Shown: positions 33,062 through 40,130, numbered from the stretch's first letter. The stretch: 64,000 nucleotides of DNA from Halosimplex carlsbadense 2-9-1 (GCF_000337455.1 NZ_AOIU01000033.1:19262-83261); one strand, 5' to 3'. A program made the numbers and translations. Notes: generated by a model not told the origin, from the letters alone.

Positions 33062-33892
33062 TCACTGCACCTCTGTGAGACGCGTTTGGTTTGCTCCCGC
33101 GAAGCGGGGCGTCTCTTCGGGGACGAAGTTCAGGAATAGCCGCTCCGTCACCCGTTTCGGGTCTTGATCCGACTCGTGGTTATGCGCCTGAGTGAGTTCT
33201 GTCCAGCTCCCGTAGCCGTCCGGGACGTCAGTGTAGGACACCATCGCGTGCCCGTCGATGCCGGATAGCGCGTCGGCCAGTTCACCGTGGTCGAAGTCGC
33301 GGACGCGGTACGTATGCTCTTTCGAGAGATACGGCGGGTCGCAGTAGAACACCGTGTTTGGACTGTCGTACTTCTCGATGATGTCCTGGTAGTCACCGTT
33401 CTGAATGGAAACGCCCTGGAGCCGCTCGGAGATCGCGTCGACGCGTTCTTCCAGAGTGCGCCAGAGGTGAGACGACCCTTTTTTCTTGCGCGGCTGGTCG
33501 CGCTTGAAGCCGGCGGTGTGGTCGTACTTGCCGCCGAACTGCGTGAATCGAAGGAACAGCCATCGCCCCGCGCGTTCCACAGGGTCATCGGGTCGTTCGC
33601 CATTGTAGTAGTCCGTCACCCACCGGTTGTACAGCTCTTCGCTGTAGGGCGTCCGCTTGGCCCACTCTATCAGTTCGTCTGGTCGCTCCCGAGCTACGTC
33701 GAAGAACTGGACGATGTCGCCGTCGATGTCGTTGTAGACTTCGACGGAACTCCGGGGTTTGTTGAGAAGCACTGCCGCCGACCCACCGAACGGCTCCACG
33801 TAGACGTGATGGTCGGGGATCTGCTCAATGATCCAGTCGGTCAAGAGCGTCTTACCGCCAGGGTACGGAAACGCACTCACAGTCATGCTCAC
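33062..33892 (-). CDS. dam: D12-class DNA adenine methylase (Dam)
   Basis: A 276-residue alpha-class N6-adenine methyltransferase. Motif X is FPYPGGK (8-14), motif I VEPFGGSAAVLLNK (about 32-45) binds SAM, and motif IV CDPPY lies near 182-186. Between them is the target-recognition insert (GRWLFLRFTQFGGKYDHTAGF). D12 enzymes usually methylate GATC-type sites. It is the third DNA methyltransferase of this element and again has no nuclease partner. It overlaps the upstream gene by four bases. Confidence 0.92.
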   Translation of the reverse strand: MSMTVSAFPYPGGKTLLTDWIIEQIPDHHVYVEPFGGSAAVLLNKPRSSVEVYNDIDGDIVQFFDVARERPDELIEWAKRTPYSEELYNRWVTDYYNGERPDDPVERAGRWLFLRFTQFGGKYDHTAGFKRDQPRKKKGSSHLWRTLEERVDAISERLQGVSIQNGDYQDIIEKYDSPNTVFYCDPPYLSKEHTYRVRDFDHGELADALSGIDGHAMVSYTDVPDGYGSWTELTQAHNHESDQDPKRVTERLFLNFVPEETPRFAGANQTRLTEVQ

Positions 33893-34122
33893 CGCGTGGC
33901 GCGAGTACCGATGACCTCGATGGTGCCGTTCTCAACGGAACTCGCAAGGTCACGGTGGGTGTGCTTCTCGCCGTTGTCGAACGCCACGTACGTGTCGGTG
34001 ACTTTGACGGCCTGGTAGGTCGCCTTGTCCCACTTCGACCGCACGAGCGTGTTCTTCTCGATACCGTGCTTGTCCGCGTACCGGGTGAGGTCTTCTCCTT
34101 CGACGTAGGCTGGAACGCTCAT
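33889..34122 (-). CDS. Hypothetical small protein upstream of dam
   Basis: A 77-residue protein starting MSVPAYVEGEDLTRYADKHG at 34122. The N-terminal half looks like a small helix-turn-helix (DLTRYADKHGIEKNTLVRSKW) followed by beta strands. It is the first gene of the minus-strand cassette and is divergent from a wHTH gene; a perfect dyad at 34155-34171 lies in between. Might be a small regulator, not certain. Confidence 0.55.
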   Translation of the reverse strand: MSVPAYVEGEDLTRYADKHGIEKNTLVRSKWDKATYQAVKVTDTYVAFDNGEKHTHRDLASSVENGTIEVIGTRATR

Positions 34123-34154
34123 ATCTACCCATTCAAACCGGATGTACTTAGTAG

Positions 34155-34171
34155 TTGTGCATACTGCACAA
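34155..34171. promoter_or_regulatory. Operator-like dyad TTGTGCA-TAC-TGCACAA
   Basis: A perfect 7-base inverted repeat with three-base spacer in the divergent promoter region between the dam cassette and the wHTH gene. A half-site-like TTTGCACA recurs at 34221-34228. Typical of a dimeric winged-helix regulator binding site. Confidence 0.6.
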
Positions 34172-34257
34172 GTAATACGCATGGGCAGACCCCAAAGTCA
34201 AAGTGCGTTGGAATGGTTACTTTGCACATGGCACGCGCACAGCCAATGCACACACCA

Positions 34258-34476
34258 ATGGATGAGGACGATCTACGCCCTGCTGATGAGGCGATACTCG
34301 ATGTTCTCCAAGACGGGCGCGCAACGAAAGGGATGCTCGTAGACGAATCAGGCTACTCGCGGAACACTGTTTACAACCGACTCGAAGTGCTCGAAGCCGC
34401 CGGTCACGTCCGCGTGGTTCACGAGTCTACCCGTCTCTTCGAGCTGGTAAACGACCCGCGCGACGATAGTCAGTAA
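34258..34476 (+). CDS. Winged helix-turn-helix regulator
   Basis: A 72-residue wHTH protein: LRPADEAILDVLQDGRAT, then the recognition part SGYSRNTVYNRLEVLEAAGHVRVV, and wing STRLFELV. This is the small MarR/ArsR-like fold common in haloarchaeal regulators (residues DEAILDVL-x-DGRAT). I start at the ATG of MDEDD (34258); ATGs at 34246 and 34228 are possible. A dyad operator lies about 90 bases upstream, so autoregulation and control of the divergent dam cassette are likely. Confidence 0.78.
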   Translation: MDEDDLRPADEAILDVLQDGRATKGMLVDESGYSRNTVYNRLEVLEAAGHVRVVHESTRLFELVNDPRDDSQ

Positions 34477-34551
34477 TCAGTTACGTTCTACGAGAAACAA
34501 CACAAATCCTGTAAATTCAGTAGAAAATGACCGTACTATGTTCCAGAACAA

Positions 34552-35091
34552 ATGCGTGTGCAACTATTCAAGGATTCTCGCGTGCTGTTACCAGACGACC
34601 CTCGGGAACTGGTGTACGGCCAGTACATCGAGAACGAGGAGGGCGTTTGGGAAGTCGTCGGACACCAGGAAGACTCCGGCCTTCCGATCATCGAGAAGCG
34701 CGAGGATGTGCCAGAATACCGAACGGAAAAGATATACGATGATCGCGAAGACAGCGGGCGCATCAGCGGATACGTTGGTCGAGTTATCGGCCACGACGAG
34801 GTACACGATTTCTACTTCGGAGATGGCGCGCCGGTCGGCAGCGCCCGACCGAAGATCCCGGCTGACAAAGCCGTCGTGACGCTTGGCGGCAAGACGGCTC
34901 CACGAATCGAACGCTGGTTGACGAAACTCACAGCCGGTGTCTTCGGCTACGCTATTGAGCCGGCGGATACGACGTGGGTGGTGATCGACCGAGACGACGC
35001 CGCTGACTTGAGTCCGGGCGACTGCGTGAGTTATCCCGCTTCAAAAGTCCGTAGCAGTATCGATGCAAGTGAGGGTCAAAACGATGGGTAG
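34552..35091 (+). CDS. Hypothetical element protein
   Basis: A 179-residue soluble protein (MRVQLFKDSRVLLPDDPRELVY...). Beta-rich, with EGVWEVVGHQED and ISGYVGRVIGHDEVHDFYFGDG segments that look like a PUA- or SH3-like barrel, and no catalytic motif I recognise. It lies alone after the wHTH gene and overlaps the next gene by 29 bases, or four bases if that gene starts at 35087. Confidence 0.62.
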   Translation: MRVQLFKDSRVLLPDDPRELVYGQYIENEEGVWEVVGHQEDSGLPIIEKREDVPEYRTEKIYDDREDSGRISGYVGRVIGHDEVHDFYFGDGAPVGSARPKIPADKAVVTLGGKTAPRIERWLTKLTAGVFGYAIEPADTTWVVIDRDDAADLSPGDCVSYPASKVRSSIDASEGQNDG

Positions 35092-35398
35092 ACCGAACGA
35101 GGTCCTCATTCACGCCAGCCCGGGAGACCTCGCCCACAAGCACCTCGGTAACCTCGGCGACGACGAGGAAGCGTTCTGGCGCGTGTCCGGGACTCCGCGG
35201 CAGGTCGAGCCGGGGCGCCGCGTCTGGTTCGAATGGGACGGTCGGATCCACGCCTGGGGCAACATCACCGCCCTGGAGGACGGGCGCCTCTGGTTCGATG
35301 GTGCCCGCGAGGTCGACTTAGACTGTCCGGTTGAGGTGCCGACTCGTGGGTTCAAATACGTCGACCCGCTGACGCCGCACTTTGCCGACGCCGACTGA
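35063..35398 (+). CDS. Hypothetical protein, ASCH/PUA-like possible
   Basis: A 111-residue protein. The stretch VWFEWDGRIHAWGNITALEDGRLWFDG looks like the beta core of an ASCH/PUA-type RNA-binding barrel; that is a pattern judgement only. The start could be 35063 (MQVRVK) or 35087 (MGRPNE); the second gives a four-base overlap with the preceding gene, the favoured spacing in this element. No catalytic residues stand out. Confidence 0.55.
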   Translation: MQVRVKTMGRPNEVLIHASPGDLAHKHLGNLGDDEEAFWRVSGTPRQVEPGRRVWFEWDGRIHAWGNITALEDGRLWFDGAREVDLDCPVEVPTRGFKYVDPLTPHFADAD

Positions 35399-35512
35399 TA
35401 GTAGATACCACTTTCACTACTTTCACCTGCTGGATACGTACCACTCGCTGGATCCTAAGCGACTCTCGCGCTCAGATCCGCCGTTTCACTTTCACTGAGA
35501 CCCTCAGACTCG

Positions 35513-35523
35513 GTTTTTATATA
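35513..35523 (+). promoter_or_regulatory. TATA-like box for zinc-ribbon gene
   Basis: GTTTTTATATA ends about 26 bases before the ATG at 35550, matching a haloarchaeal promoter for a leaderless mRNA. Confidence 0.45.
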
Positions 35524-35549
35524 CCACATCTCAAACTCGCCAATCGGTC

Positions 35550-35786
35550 ATGTCGGTAGAGAAGCTGAAGATCGAGACGCAGGAGGATAGCTGGCGACTT
35601 CGCTGTCCGAACGGGCACAAGGTCGCGCCGACGAACAACCACTGGTACTGCCACAGCTGCGCGAACTCGTGGCACGAGGACGCCGAGCCGGAGATCGATG
35701 AGGCGATCGACGAGAAGACCGGGCGGAGCTACACGCGGGACGACGTGGAGCTGGACTTCGACGCTCCTGGAGTGTACTATGCGTAG
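35550..35786 (+). CDS. Zinc-ribbon mini-protein
   Basis: A 78-residue protein with CPNGH and CHSCANSW, a split zinc ribbon (Cys-x3-His and Cys-x2-Cys) spaced by 17 residues, followed by an acidic tail (EPEIDEAIDE...YTRDD). A TATA-like TTTTTATATA lies about 25-35 bases upstream, so it probably has its own promoter. It converges with the PhiH1-type repressor gene, whose stop is two bases away. Confidence 0.66.
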   Translation: MSVEKLKIETQEDSWRLRCPNGHKVAPTNNHWYCHSCANSWHEDAEPEIDEAIDEKTGRSYTRDDVELDFDAPGVYYA

Positions 35787-35787
35787 G

Positions 35788-36069
35788 TCACTCAGAGTCT
35801 TCTCGAAGGTCTACCTCACCTTCGAGATAGCTGAGGCCACGATCGGTGATCCGGTACCAGGGACCGGCATCATAGACGATCTCGATAAGGTTCGCATCTT
35901 CGAGCTTTGGGAGTCGTCTCTTTATCGTGGAGTAAGAGATATCGTATCCTTCCTCTTGGAGATTTATCTCAAGCCCTTTCTTGTTGAGGGCGACTCCCGT
36001 GTCTGCCAGGTACTCCAGAATGATATCGTCTCGACCAGTCATCCATGGAGCCCGGTTTCTACGAACCAC
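35788..36069 (-). CDS. PhiH1-type winged-helix repressor
   Basis: A 93-residue wHTH protein of the haloarchaeal PhiH1-repressor type. The hallmark is an N-terminal WMTGRDDIILEYLADTG, then YDISYSTIKRRLPKLEDANLIEI (recognition helix) and YRITDRGLSYLEGEVD. Homologues usually keep residues before the WMT, so I keep the GTG start at 36069; the Met at 36042 is the alternative. It is divergent from the TFIIB-like gene, with operator-like repeats between, the expected layout of a lysogeny switch. Confidence 0.82.
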   Translation of the reverse strand: MVRRNRAPWMTGRDDIILEYLADTGVALNKKGLEINLQEEGYDISYSTIKRRLPKLEDANLIEIVYDAGPWYRITDRGLSYLEGEVDLREDSE

Positions 36070-36138
36070 ACACTATCCCCACAACGATACCGAATAATTC
36101 CCTCGGAAACGCTGACAGTTGGGCCGTATCTTTCCATA

Positions 36139-36159
36139 TTGGACCAATATATGGGCCAA
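36139..36159. promoter_or_regulatory. Imperfect dyad in the repressor/TFIIB-like divergent region
   Basis: TTGGACC-AATATAT-GGGCCAA (one mismatch between arms). AT-rich centre and neighbouring CTATATATG (36161-36169) suggest overlapping promoter and operator. Confidence 0.5.
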
Positions 36160-36181
36160 CCTATATATGTAATGACTAAGA

Positions 36182-36193
36182 TAGTGGTCACTA
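36182..36193. promoter_or_regulatory. Hyphenated palindrome TAGTG-GT-CACTA
   Basis: Placed 13-24 bases after CTATATATG, near the expected transcription start of the rightward gene. It could be an operator for the adjacent PhiH1-type repressor. Confidence 0.4.
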
Positions 36194-36241
36194 CGGCCGA
36201 CGCGGCGCTCCTCGGGGTCGTCGACTCTCGGAAAACGGGGT

Positions 36242-36270
36242 CGACGCCCGTGTCCTCAGCACGGGCGTCG
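36242..36270. other. Strong 11-bp stem-loop in the leader of the TFIIB-like gene
   Basis: CGACGCCCGTG (36242-36252) pairs perfectly with CACGGGCGTCG (36260-36270) around a seven-base loop. It lies about 25 bases before the candidate start at 36296 and well within the predicted transcript. May be an mRNA control element, attenuator or small-RNA part. Confidence 0.55.
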
Positions 36271-36295
36271 TGTCGGTCAAGCAGGTGACCGTGCT

Positions 36296-37093
36296 ATGCA
36301 AGACGAACCCCGGCCCCAAAAATATACCCGGACTACGGCGGATAGGCACCGATTTCCAGATAGTTGCCCGACGTGCAGCGCCAGGCTCGACGGGATCTCT
36401 GCGGACGGTCCCGGCCTGCGGCGGGCCGCCCCTTGCGGACACCGGATTCCGAGTCAGATAATGAGAGAACCCATGACAGACAGAGACGCATCGCTCGCGA
36501 CCGACGGCGGACTCCCGCTCGCTCACGAACAGGTCGACGAGATCATCGACGATCTCAATCTGAGCGACGACGTTCGGGAGACCGCCACGGAGTTCGCGAA
36601 ACGAGCGGACTACGAACACCCGATCAACCGCGCTCCGTCGACGATCGCGGCCAGCGTGGTCTACTACGTCGCGCTTCTGAAAAACGAGGAGCGGTCCCAG
36701 AAGGCCGTCGGCTACACGGCCGACGTGAGCGAGGTCGCGATCCGCGAGTGCTATCAGGAGATCGCCGACCTCGAGAGCGACCGAGTCGCCGAGATGCAGC
36801 GCGAAGCGCACCGGGAAGCGCGCTGGGAGAAGTTCATGGACCTGAGCGAGGACGGTTGGGACGATCCCGGCCAGTGCTGGGATCACGAGGACTGTCCTCG
36901 CGACGGCTGCGATGGCGAACTCCAGCAGCAGGACAGGTTCAACGCGATGTGCCTCACCTGCGAGAACGCCTGGGGTCACGTCAGAGACCAGACGACCCAC
37001 TACCTCCAGAACGAGGATGGGGAGATCGTCGTGGAGAAGCCGGTCGCTGCCGCCGACGGCGGTACTGAGCCGGACGGAGGTGTCGACCGGTGA
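36296..37093 (+). CDS. TFIIB-like cyclin-fold protein with zinc motifs
   Basis: Up to 265 residues. N-terminal segment DSCPTCSARLDGISADGPGLRRAAPCGH is a haloarchaeal CPxC-CGH zinc motif. Residues about 75-165 resemble one cyclin repeat of archaeal TFB (ETATEFAKRADYEHPINRAP, STIAASVVYYVALLKNE, YTADVSEVAIRECYQEI). The C-terminal third carries another Cys/His cluster (CWDHEDCPRDGCDGEL and CLTC). It could act as an element-encoded transcription factor recruiting RNA polymerase. Alternative start 36461 would remove the first zinc motif; I keep the longer form because that motif looks real. Confidence 0.68.
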   Translation: MQDEPRPQKYTRTTADRHRFPDSCPTCSARLDGISADGPGLRRAAPCGHRIPSQIMREPMTDRDASLATDGGLPLAHEQVDEIIDDLNLSDDVRETATEFAKRADYEHPINRAPSTIAASVVYYVALLKNEERSQKAVGYTADVSEVAIRECYQEIADLESDRVAEMQREAHREARWEKFMDLSEDGWDDPGQCWDHEDCPRDGCDGELQQQDRFNAMCLTCENAWGHVRDQTTHYLQNEDGEIVVEKPVAAADGGTEPDGGVDR

Positions 37094-37266
37094 ATACCGA
37101 GTCGGCGACCTGCGGGGTGTGCGGCCGTAGCGTCCCACTCGACCAGGACCACGTCACGGTCGACGCCGAGACCGTCCGGGTGCGCGACCGTGACGAGGTC
37201 GACGACTACGTCCTGCACACGCGGTGTGCGGATTCGGTCTTCGAGGGCTGGAGGTGCCCGGCATGA
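37090..37266 (+). CDS. Small zinc-finger protein
   Basis: A 58-residue protein (GTG start within the previous stop) with CGVCGRSVPLDQDHVTVD and HTRCADSVFEGW, an HxxC-type treble-clef arrangement related to DUF7576-like or HNH-like mini zinc proteins of haloarchaea. It overlaps the next gene by four bases. Function unknown. Confidence 0.6.
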   Translation: MNTESATCGVCGRSVPLDQDHVTVDAETVRVRDRDEVDDYVLHTRCADSVFEGWRCPA

Positions 37267-37568
37267 ACGCCCGTCGTATCATCGCGTCGACCGACGAGCC
37301 AGTCTCTCCCCGACACGTGTGTGGCGGATGCGGATCCGAGTACTTCAACGCCCAGGCGTCGGCCGAGTGTTGCTCCGCTCGCCTGCGGACTGAAGGTGGT
37401 ACTGAGCGCCCACCGTTCGTCGACCCGACCGCCGAGATCGTGGAGTGCCACTTCTGCAGTCGAACGTGGGACCCCACCGTTGTCGACGGCTTCGACCTCT
37501 CGGCCGAAGACGAGTACTATCCAAAAATGGTCCCGGTCTGTCCGGAACACGCTGGGGGCTGCCGATGA
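37263..37568 (+). CDS. Zinc-binding hypothetical protein
   Basis: A 101-residue protein starting MNARRIIASTDEPVSP at 37263 (ATGA overlap). It has CGGCGSEYFNAQASAECCSARL and CHFCSRTWDP with a late CPEH, giving two likely zinc sites. Acidic C-terminus. It belongs to the run of mini zinc proteins leading to the integrase and is coupled to the next gene by ATGA. Confidence 0.62.
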   Translation: MNARRIIASTDEPVSPRHVCGGCGSEYFNAQASAECCSARLRTEGGTERPPFVDPTAEIVECHFCSRTWDPTVVDGFDLSAEDEYYPKMVPVCPEHAGGCR

Positions 37569-37786
37569 GCGATACCGACCGCCGTGTCCAGGAGCTCGAG
37601 GAGCGCGTTGAGGAGTTGGAGAAAGTGATCCGCCGCGAACTCGGTCACAGTTTCACTCGGCCCCCTTCGGAGCCGCAGACAGTAGATTGTGTCTGTGGTG
37701 AAAAGTTCGAGGTAAACGTCGTCAACGGGTTGGTCTGTCCCGAATGTGGCCGCGGATCCGACGAACGAGGTGGTTGCGATGCCTGA
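37565..37786 (+). CDS. Coiled-coil zinc-ribbon protein
   Basis: A 73-residue protein: an N-terminal heptad-like coiled coil (VQELEERVEELEKVIRREL) and a C-terminal ribbon CVCGEKFEV...CPECGRG. Probably a dimeric nucleic-acid-binding adaptor. Start is the ATG overlapping the previous stop. The following gene begins eight bases before its end. Confidence 0.62.
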   Translation: MSDTDRRVQELEERVEELEKVIRRELGHSFTRPPSEPQTVDCVCGEKFEVNVVNGLVCPECGRGSDERGGCDA

Positions 37787-37991
37787 GGATGGAAGTGAAC
37801 CCGTTGCCGTCGAGCGCGAGGTACTCGAGGAACTCGTTGACATTGCGAAGGGCGACCTCGAGAGGCTCGTCACCTGCGATGGGTCCCGTGAGGGAGACGA
37901 TGTCGTCGACGAACTCGTTGAGACGATCGACGCGGCCGAGCGGTCACTCGATACGACCACTGACCAGGAGGGTCACGGCGACCAGCGATGA
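37779..37991 (+). CDS. Hypothetical small acidic protein upstream of integrase
   Basis: A 70-residue acidic helical protein (MPEDGSEPVAVEREVLEELVDIAKGDLERL...). No zinc motif. It overlaps the previous gene by eight bases and the integrase by four (ATGA), so it is translated with the integrase. By position it could be an excisionase-like or recombination directionality factor, but no HTH is evident; this is a guess. Confidence 0.55.
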   Translation: MPEDGSEPVAVEREVLEELVDIAKGDLERLVTCDGSREGDDVVDELVETIDAAERSLDTTTDQEGHGDQR

Positions 37992-39028
37992 ACGGACGAG
38001 AGCGAGGCCCTCGCAGTCTGACCGCTCGCGAAGCGATGGAACGCTGGTTGAACCAGCAGAAGACCAGCAAGAGCGAGGAGACGCTGGAGACGTACTTCTA
38101 CCGGCTGAAGCTGTTCGTCGAGTGGTGCGAGGGGAAGGGCATCGCGACCGTCTCAGAACTCTCCGGCTGGGACTTCGACACCTACGAGAACGACCGTCTC
38201 GCCGAGGACATCGCCGGTACCTCGCTCCAGAACGAGATGAAGACGATCCGGAACTGGATCGAGTACCTCGAGCGCATCGAGGCCGTCGACGAGGGGCTCT
38301 CGGAGAAGGTCCACGTCCCGGACGTGCCGGACTCGGAACAGTCCGACGAAACGAAACTCCACCCGAACGACGCCCGTCCGCTACTGGACTACTACCGGGA
38401 GACGCCGCCCCTCTACGGGACGGTACGTCACGCCTGGCTCGAGCTGGCCTGGCACACCGGCGCCCGGATGGGCGGCACCCGAGCCCTGGACGTTCGGGAC
38501 TACGACAGCGAGAACCGCCGCGTCGAGTTCCACCACCGGCCGGAGACAGATACGCCGCTGAAGAACAAGCTCGACGGCGAGCGCCCGGTCGGCTTCCCTC
38601 GGTCGGTGGCGGACGTGATCGACCACTACCTCCAGCACCACCGCCACGATCTCCACGACGACCACGGCCGCCAGCCGTTGTTCACCACGTCGCAGGGACG
38701 ACCGGCGACGAACACGATCCGCGACTGGAGCTACCGGGTCACCTTCCCGTGCGTGCATAATGCGTGTCCGCACGGTTACGAGGCGGACGACTGCCATTTC
38801 AAGGATCCCCACCAGGCGAGCAAGTGCCCGTCGTCACGGTCGCCCCATCAGGTCCGGACGGGCTCGATCATCTGGCAGCGAGACCTTGGTTTCCCGCCAG
38901 AGGTCGTCGCCGAGCGGGTGAACGCGTCCATCGAGACGATCGAACAGTACTACGACCACGCTACCGCCCTCGAGAAGCTCGAGGAGCGGCGGCGCCCGTA
39001 CATCGAGCGGATGGAGTCAGAACAATGA
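37988..39028 (+). CDS. int: Tyrosine recombinase (site-specific integrase)
   Basis: A 346-residue XerC/D-like integrase. The N-terminal SAM-like core-binding domain spans about 10-105. Catalytic residues: Arg160 in HTGARMGGTRALDV, Lys192/194, the H-x-x-R box SPHQVR (His287, Arg290), and nucleophile Tyr321 or Tyr322 in IEQYYDHA. A haloarchaeal Cys insertion (Cys255, Cys260, Cys269, Cys280) probably binds zinc before the HxxR box. It lies 80 bases from the right 15-bp repeat, so it most likely integrated this element into tRNA-Pro. Confidence 0.93.
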   Translation: MNGRERGPRSLTAREAMERWLNQQKTSKSEETLETYFYRLKLFVEWCEGKGIATVSELSGWDFDTYENDRLAEDIAGTSLQNEMKTIRNWIEYLERIEAVDEGLSEKVHVPDVPDSEQSDETKLHPNDARPLLDYYRETPPLYGTVRHAWLELAWHTGARMGGTRALDVRDYDSENRRVEFHHRPETDTPLKNKLDGERPVGFPRSVADVIDHYLQHHRHDLHDDHGRQPLFTTSQGRPATNTIRDWSYRVTFPCVHNACPHGYEADDCHFKDPHQASKCPSSRSPHQVRTGSIIWQRDLGFPPEVVAERVNASIETIEQYYDHATALEKLEERRRPYIERMESEQ

Positions 39029-39108
39029 GTTCCTACACCACCCAAATCAACGCAGACCGATTCGACAAGTACAGCCATGTGAAGCGGCGATTTTTCGAGA
39101 TTTCGAGG

Positions 39109-39123
39109 CTCGGCGGTCCCACT
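39109..39123 (+). repeat. attR core (15 bp)
   Basis: CTCGGCGGTCCCACT, a perfect copy of the tRNA-Pro 3' segment at 8276-8290. It marks the right end of the element; chromosomal genes resume after it. Confidence 0.9.
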
Positions 39124-39206
39124 TTAAAATTCTCAATAAATTCTTAGTTGAAACTATAGCGCTATCCAAACTTCTGGTACGAAGGTACCGCAGAACGAGT
39201 TCTCAA

Positions 39207-40130
39207 TCAATCCCGCTCGGGAATCTCGAATTCCCGCTTCCGAACGCTTCCGTTCTCGCGCCGCTCCAGTGCTACCAACTCCCCTTCGGTCTCAACCAGC
39301 ACGGCCTCCCCACCGGACTCTTCCAGATTCGCGCGGATCACGTTCTCGCAGATCACGTTGCCCTTCTGGACGACTTCCTCCTGGCGCGTGTGGCCCACGA
39401 TCTGGAGCGGTGCGTCGTCGCTCAGGAACTTGAAGTCGAGCCAGGCGATGCCGGCGCCGAAGGCGCGGCCGCCGGCGCGGCCGATGCCGAGCACCTCCCG
39501 ATAGTCGTCGACCAGGCGCTTCTGGGTCGGCTCGTCTTCGTCGGTGCCGATCACGTCGAGCAACTCCTCAGCGGCCTCGGCGAACCGGTCGTTGAGTCGT
39601 GCGGTATCGTAGTCGCTCACCCGGCCGGCGTGGGCGTAGGTGAACGCGTGGCCGTCGTAGGCGGCGACGACGTGGCCGTCGACGATCGCCTCGCAGAGCT
39701 GGCGGCGAGCGTCGTCGGATCGGCTGCCCGAGAACCAGCTGTCCCAGCTCACGAGGTCCCGGAAGAGGACGCCCCACTCGTGGTTGCCGAGCGTAACGCG
39801 GACGTGGCCGGGCGGGGCCTGGCGGGCGAGGCGTTCGACCAGGTCGACGACGGCCGCGTTGTCGGGGCCGCGGTCGACGAGGTCGCCGTTGAACACCAGC
39901 ACCGACTCGTCGTCGCCGGCCCAGCGGAGCCGGCCGTCCGCGTCGGCTTCGACGAGCGGGTCGAAGTCGGGGTGGTCGCCGACGGCTGTGAGCGCCGACC
40001 GGGCGGCGTCGAGGTAGCCGTGGATGTCGCTGATACTGACGATGCGGGGGCTGTCGGCGTCGAGCGCGCCGATGCTGTCGCGAGCGGCGCGAGGCATCGA
40101 GTCGTCGCGGTCGGGAGTGAGATCTATCAT
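39207..40130 (-). CDS. Calcineurin-like metallophosphoesterase
   Basis: A 307-residue metallophosphoesterase. Metal-binding motifs are ISDIHGYLD (near 32-40), NGDLVDRGPD (near 82-91), LGNHEWG (near 120) and a late HTR-type motif (IVGHTRQEE near 260). This resembles PPP/bis(5'-nucleosyl)-tetraphosphatase-like enzymes acting on phosphoesters in the cytoplasm. The start at 40130 follows an upstream frame with arginine-rich content. First chromosomal gene after attR. Confidence 0.86.
   Translation of the reverse strand: MIDLTPDRDDSMPRAARDSIGALDADSPRIVSISDIHGYLDAARSALTAVGDHPDFDPLVEADADGRLRWAGDDESVLVFNGDLVDRGPDNAAVVDLVERLARQAPPGHVRVTLGNHEWGVLFRDLVSWDSWFSGSRSDDARRQLCEAIVDGHVVAAYDGHAFTYAHAGRVSDYDTARLNDRFAEAAEELLDVIGTDEDEPTQKRLVDDYREVLGIGRAGGRAFGAGIAWLDFKFLSDDAPLQIVGHTRQEEVVQKGNVICENVIRANLEESGGEAVLVETEGELVALERRENGSVRKREFEIPERD

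Larger units (their letters stand above)
8276..39123. mobile_element. Integrated provirus-like element in tRNA-Pro, 30.8 kb
   Basis: The element is bounded by a perfect 15-bp direct repeat, CTCGGCGGTCCCACT, at 8276-8290 (inside the tRNA 3' end) and 39109-39123. A tyrosine recombinase gene ends 80 bases before the right copy, the classic layout of a tRNA-targeting integrase. Between the repeats almost every gene is accessory: DNA methyltransferases, a DUF7845-like protein, four pilins, a membrane/surface operon with a P-loop ATPase, zinc-finger mini-proteins, a PhiH1-type repressor and a TFIIB-like protein. Housekeeping genes resume on both sides. No capsid, portal or terminase of tailed viruses is recognisable; the membrane operon order recalls pleolipoviruses. 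Confidence 0.9.
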
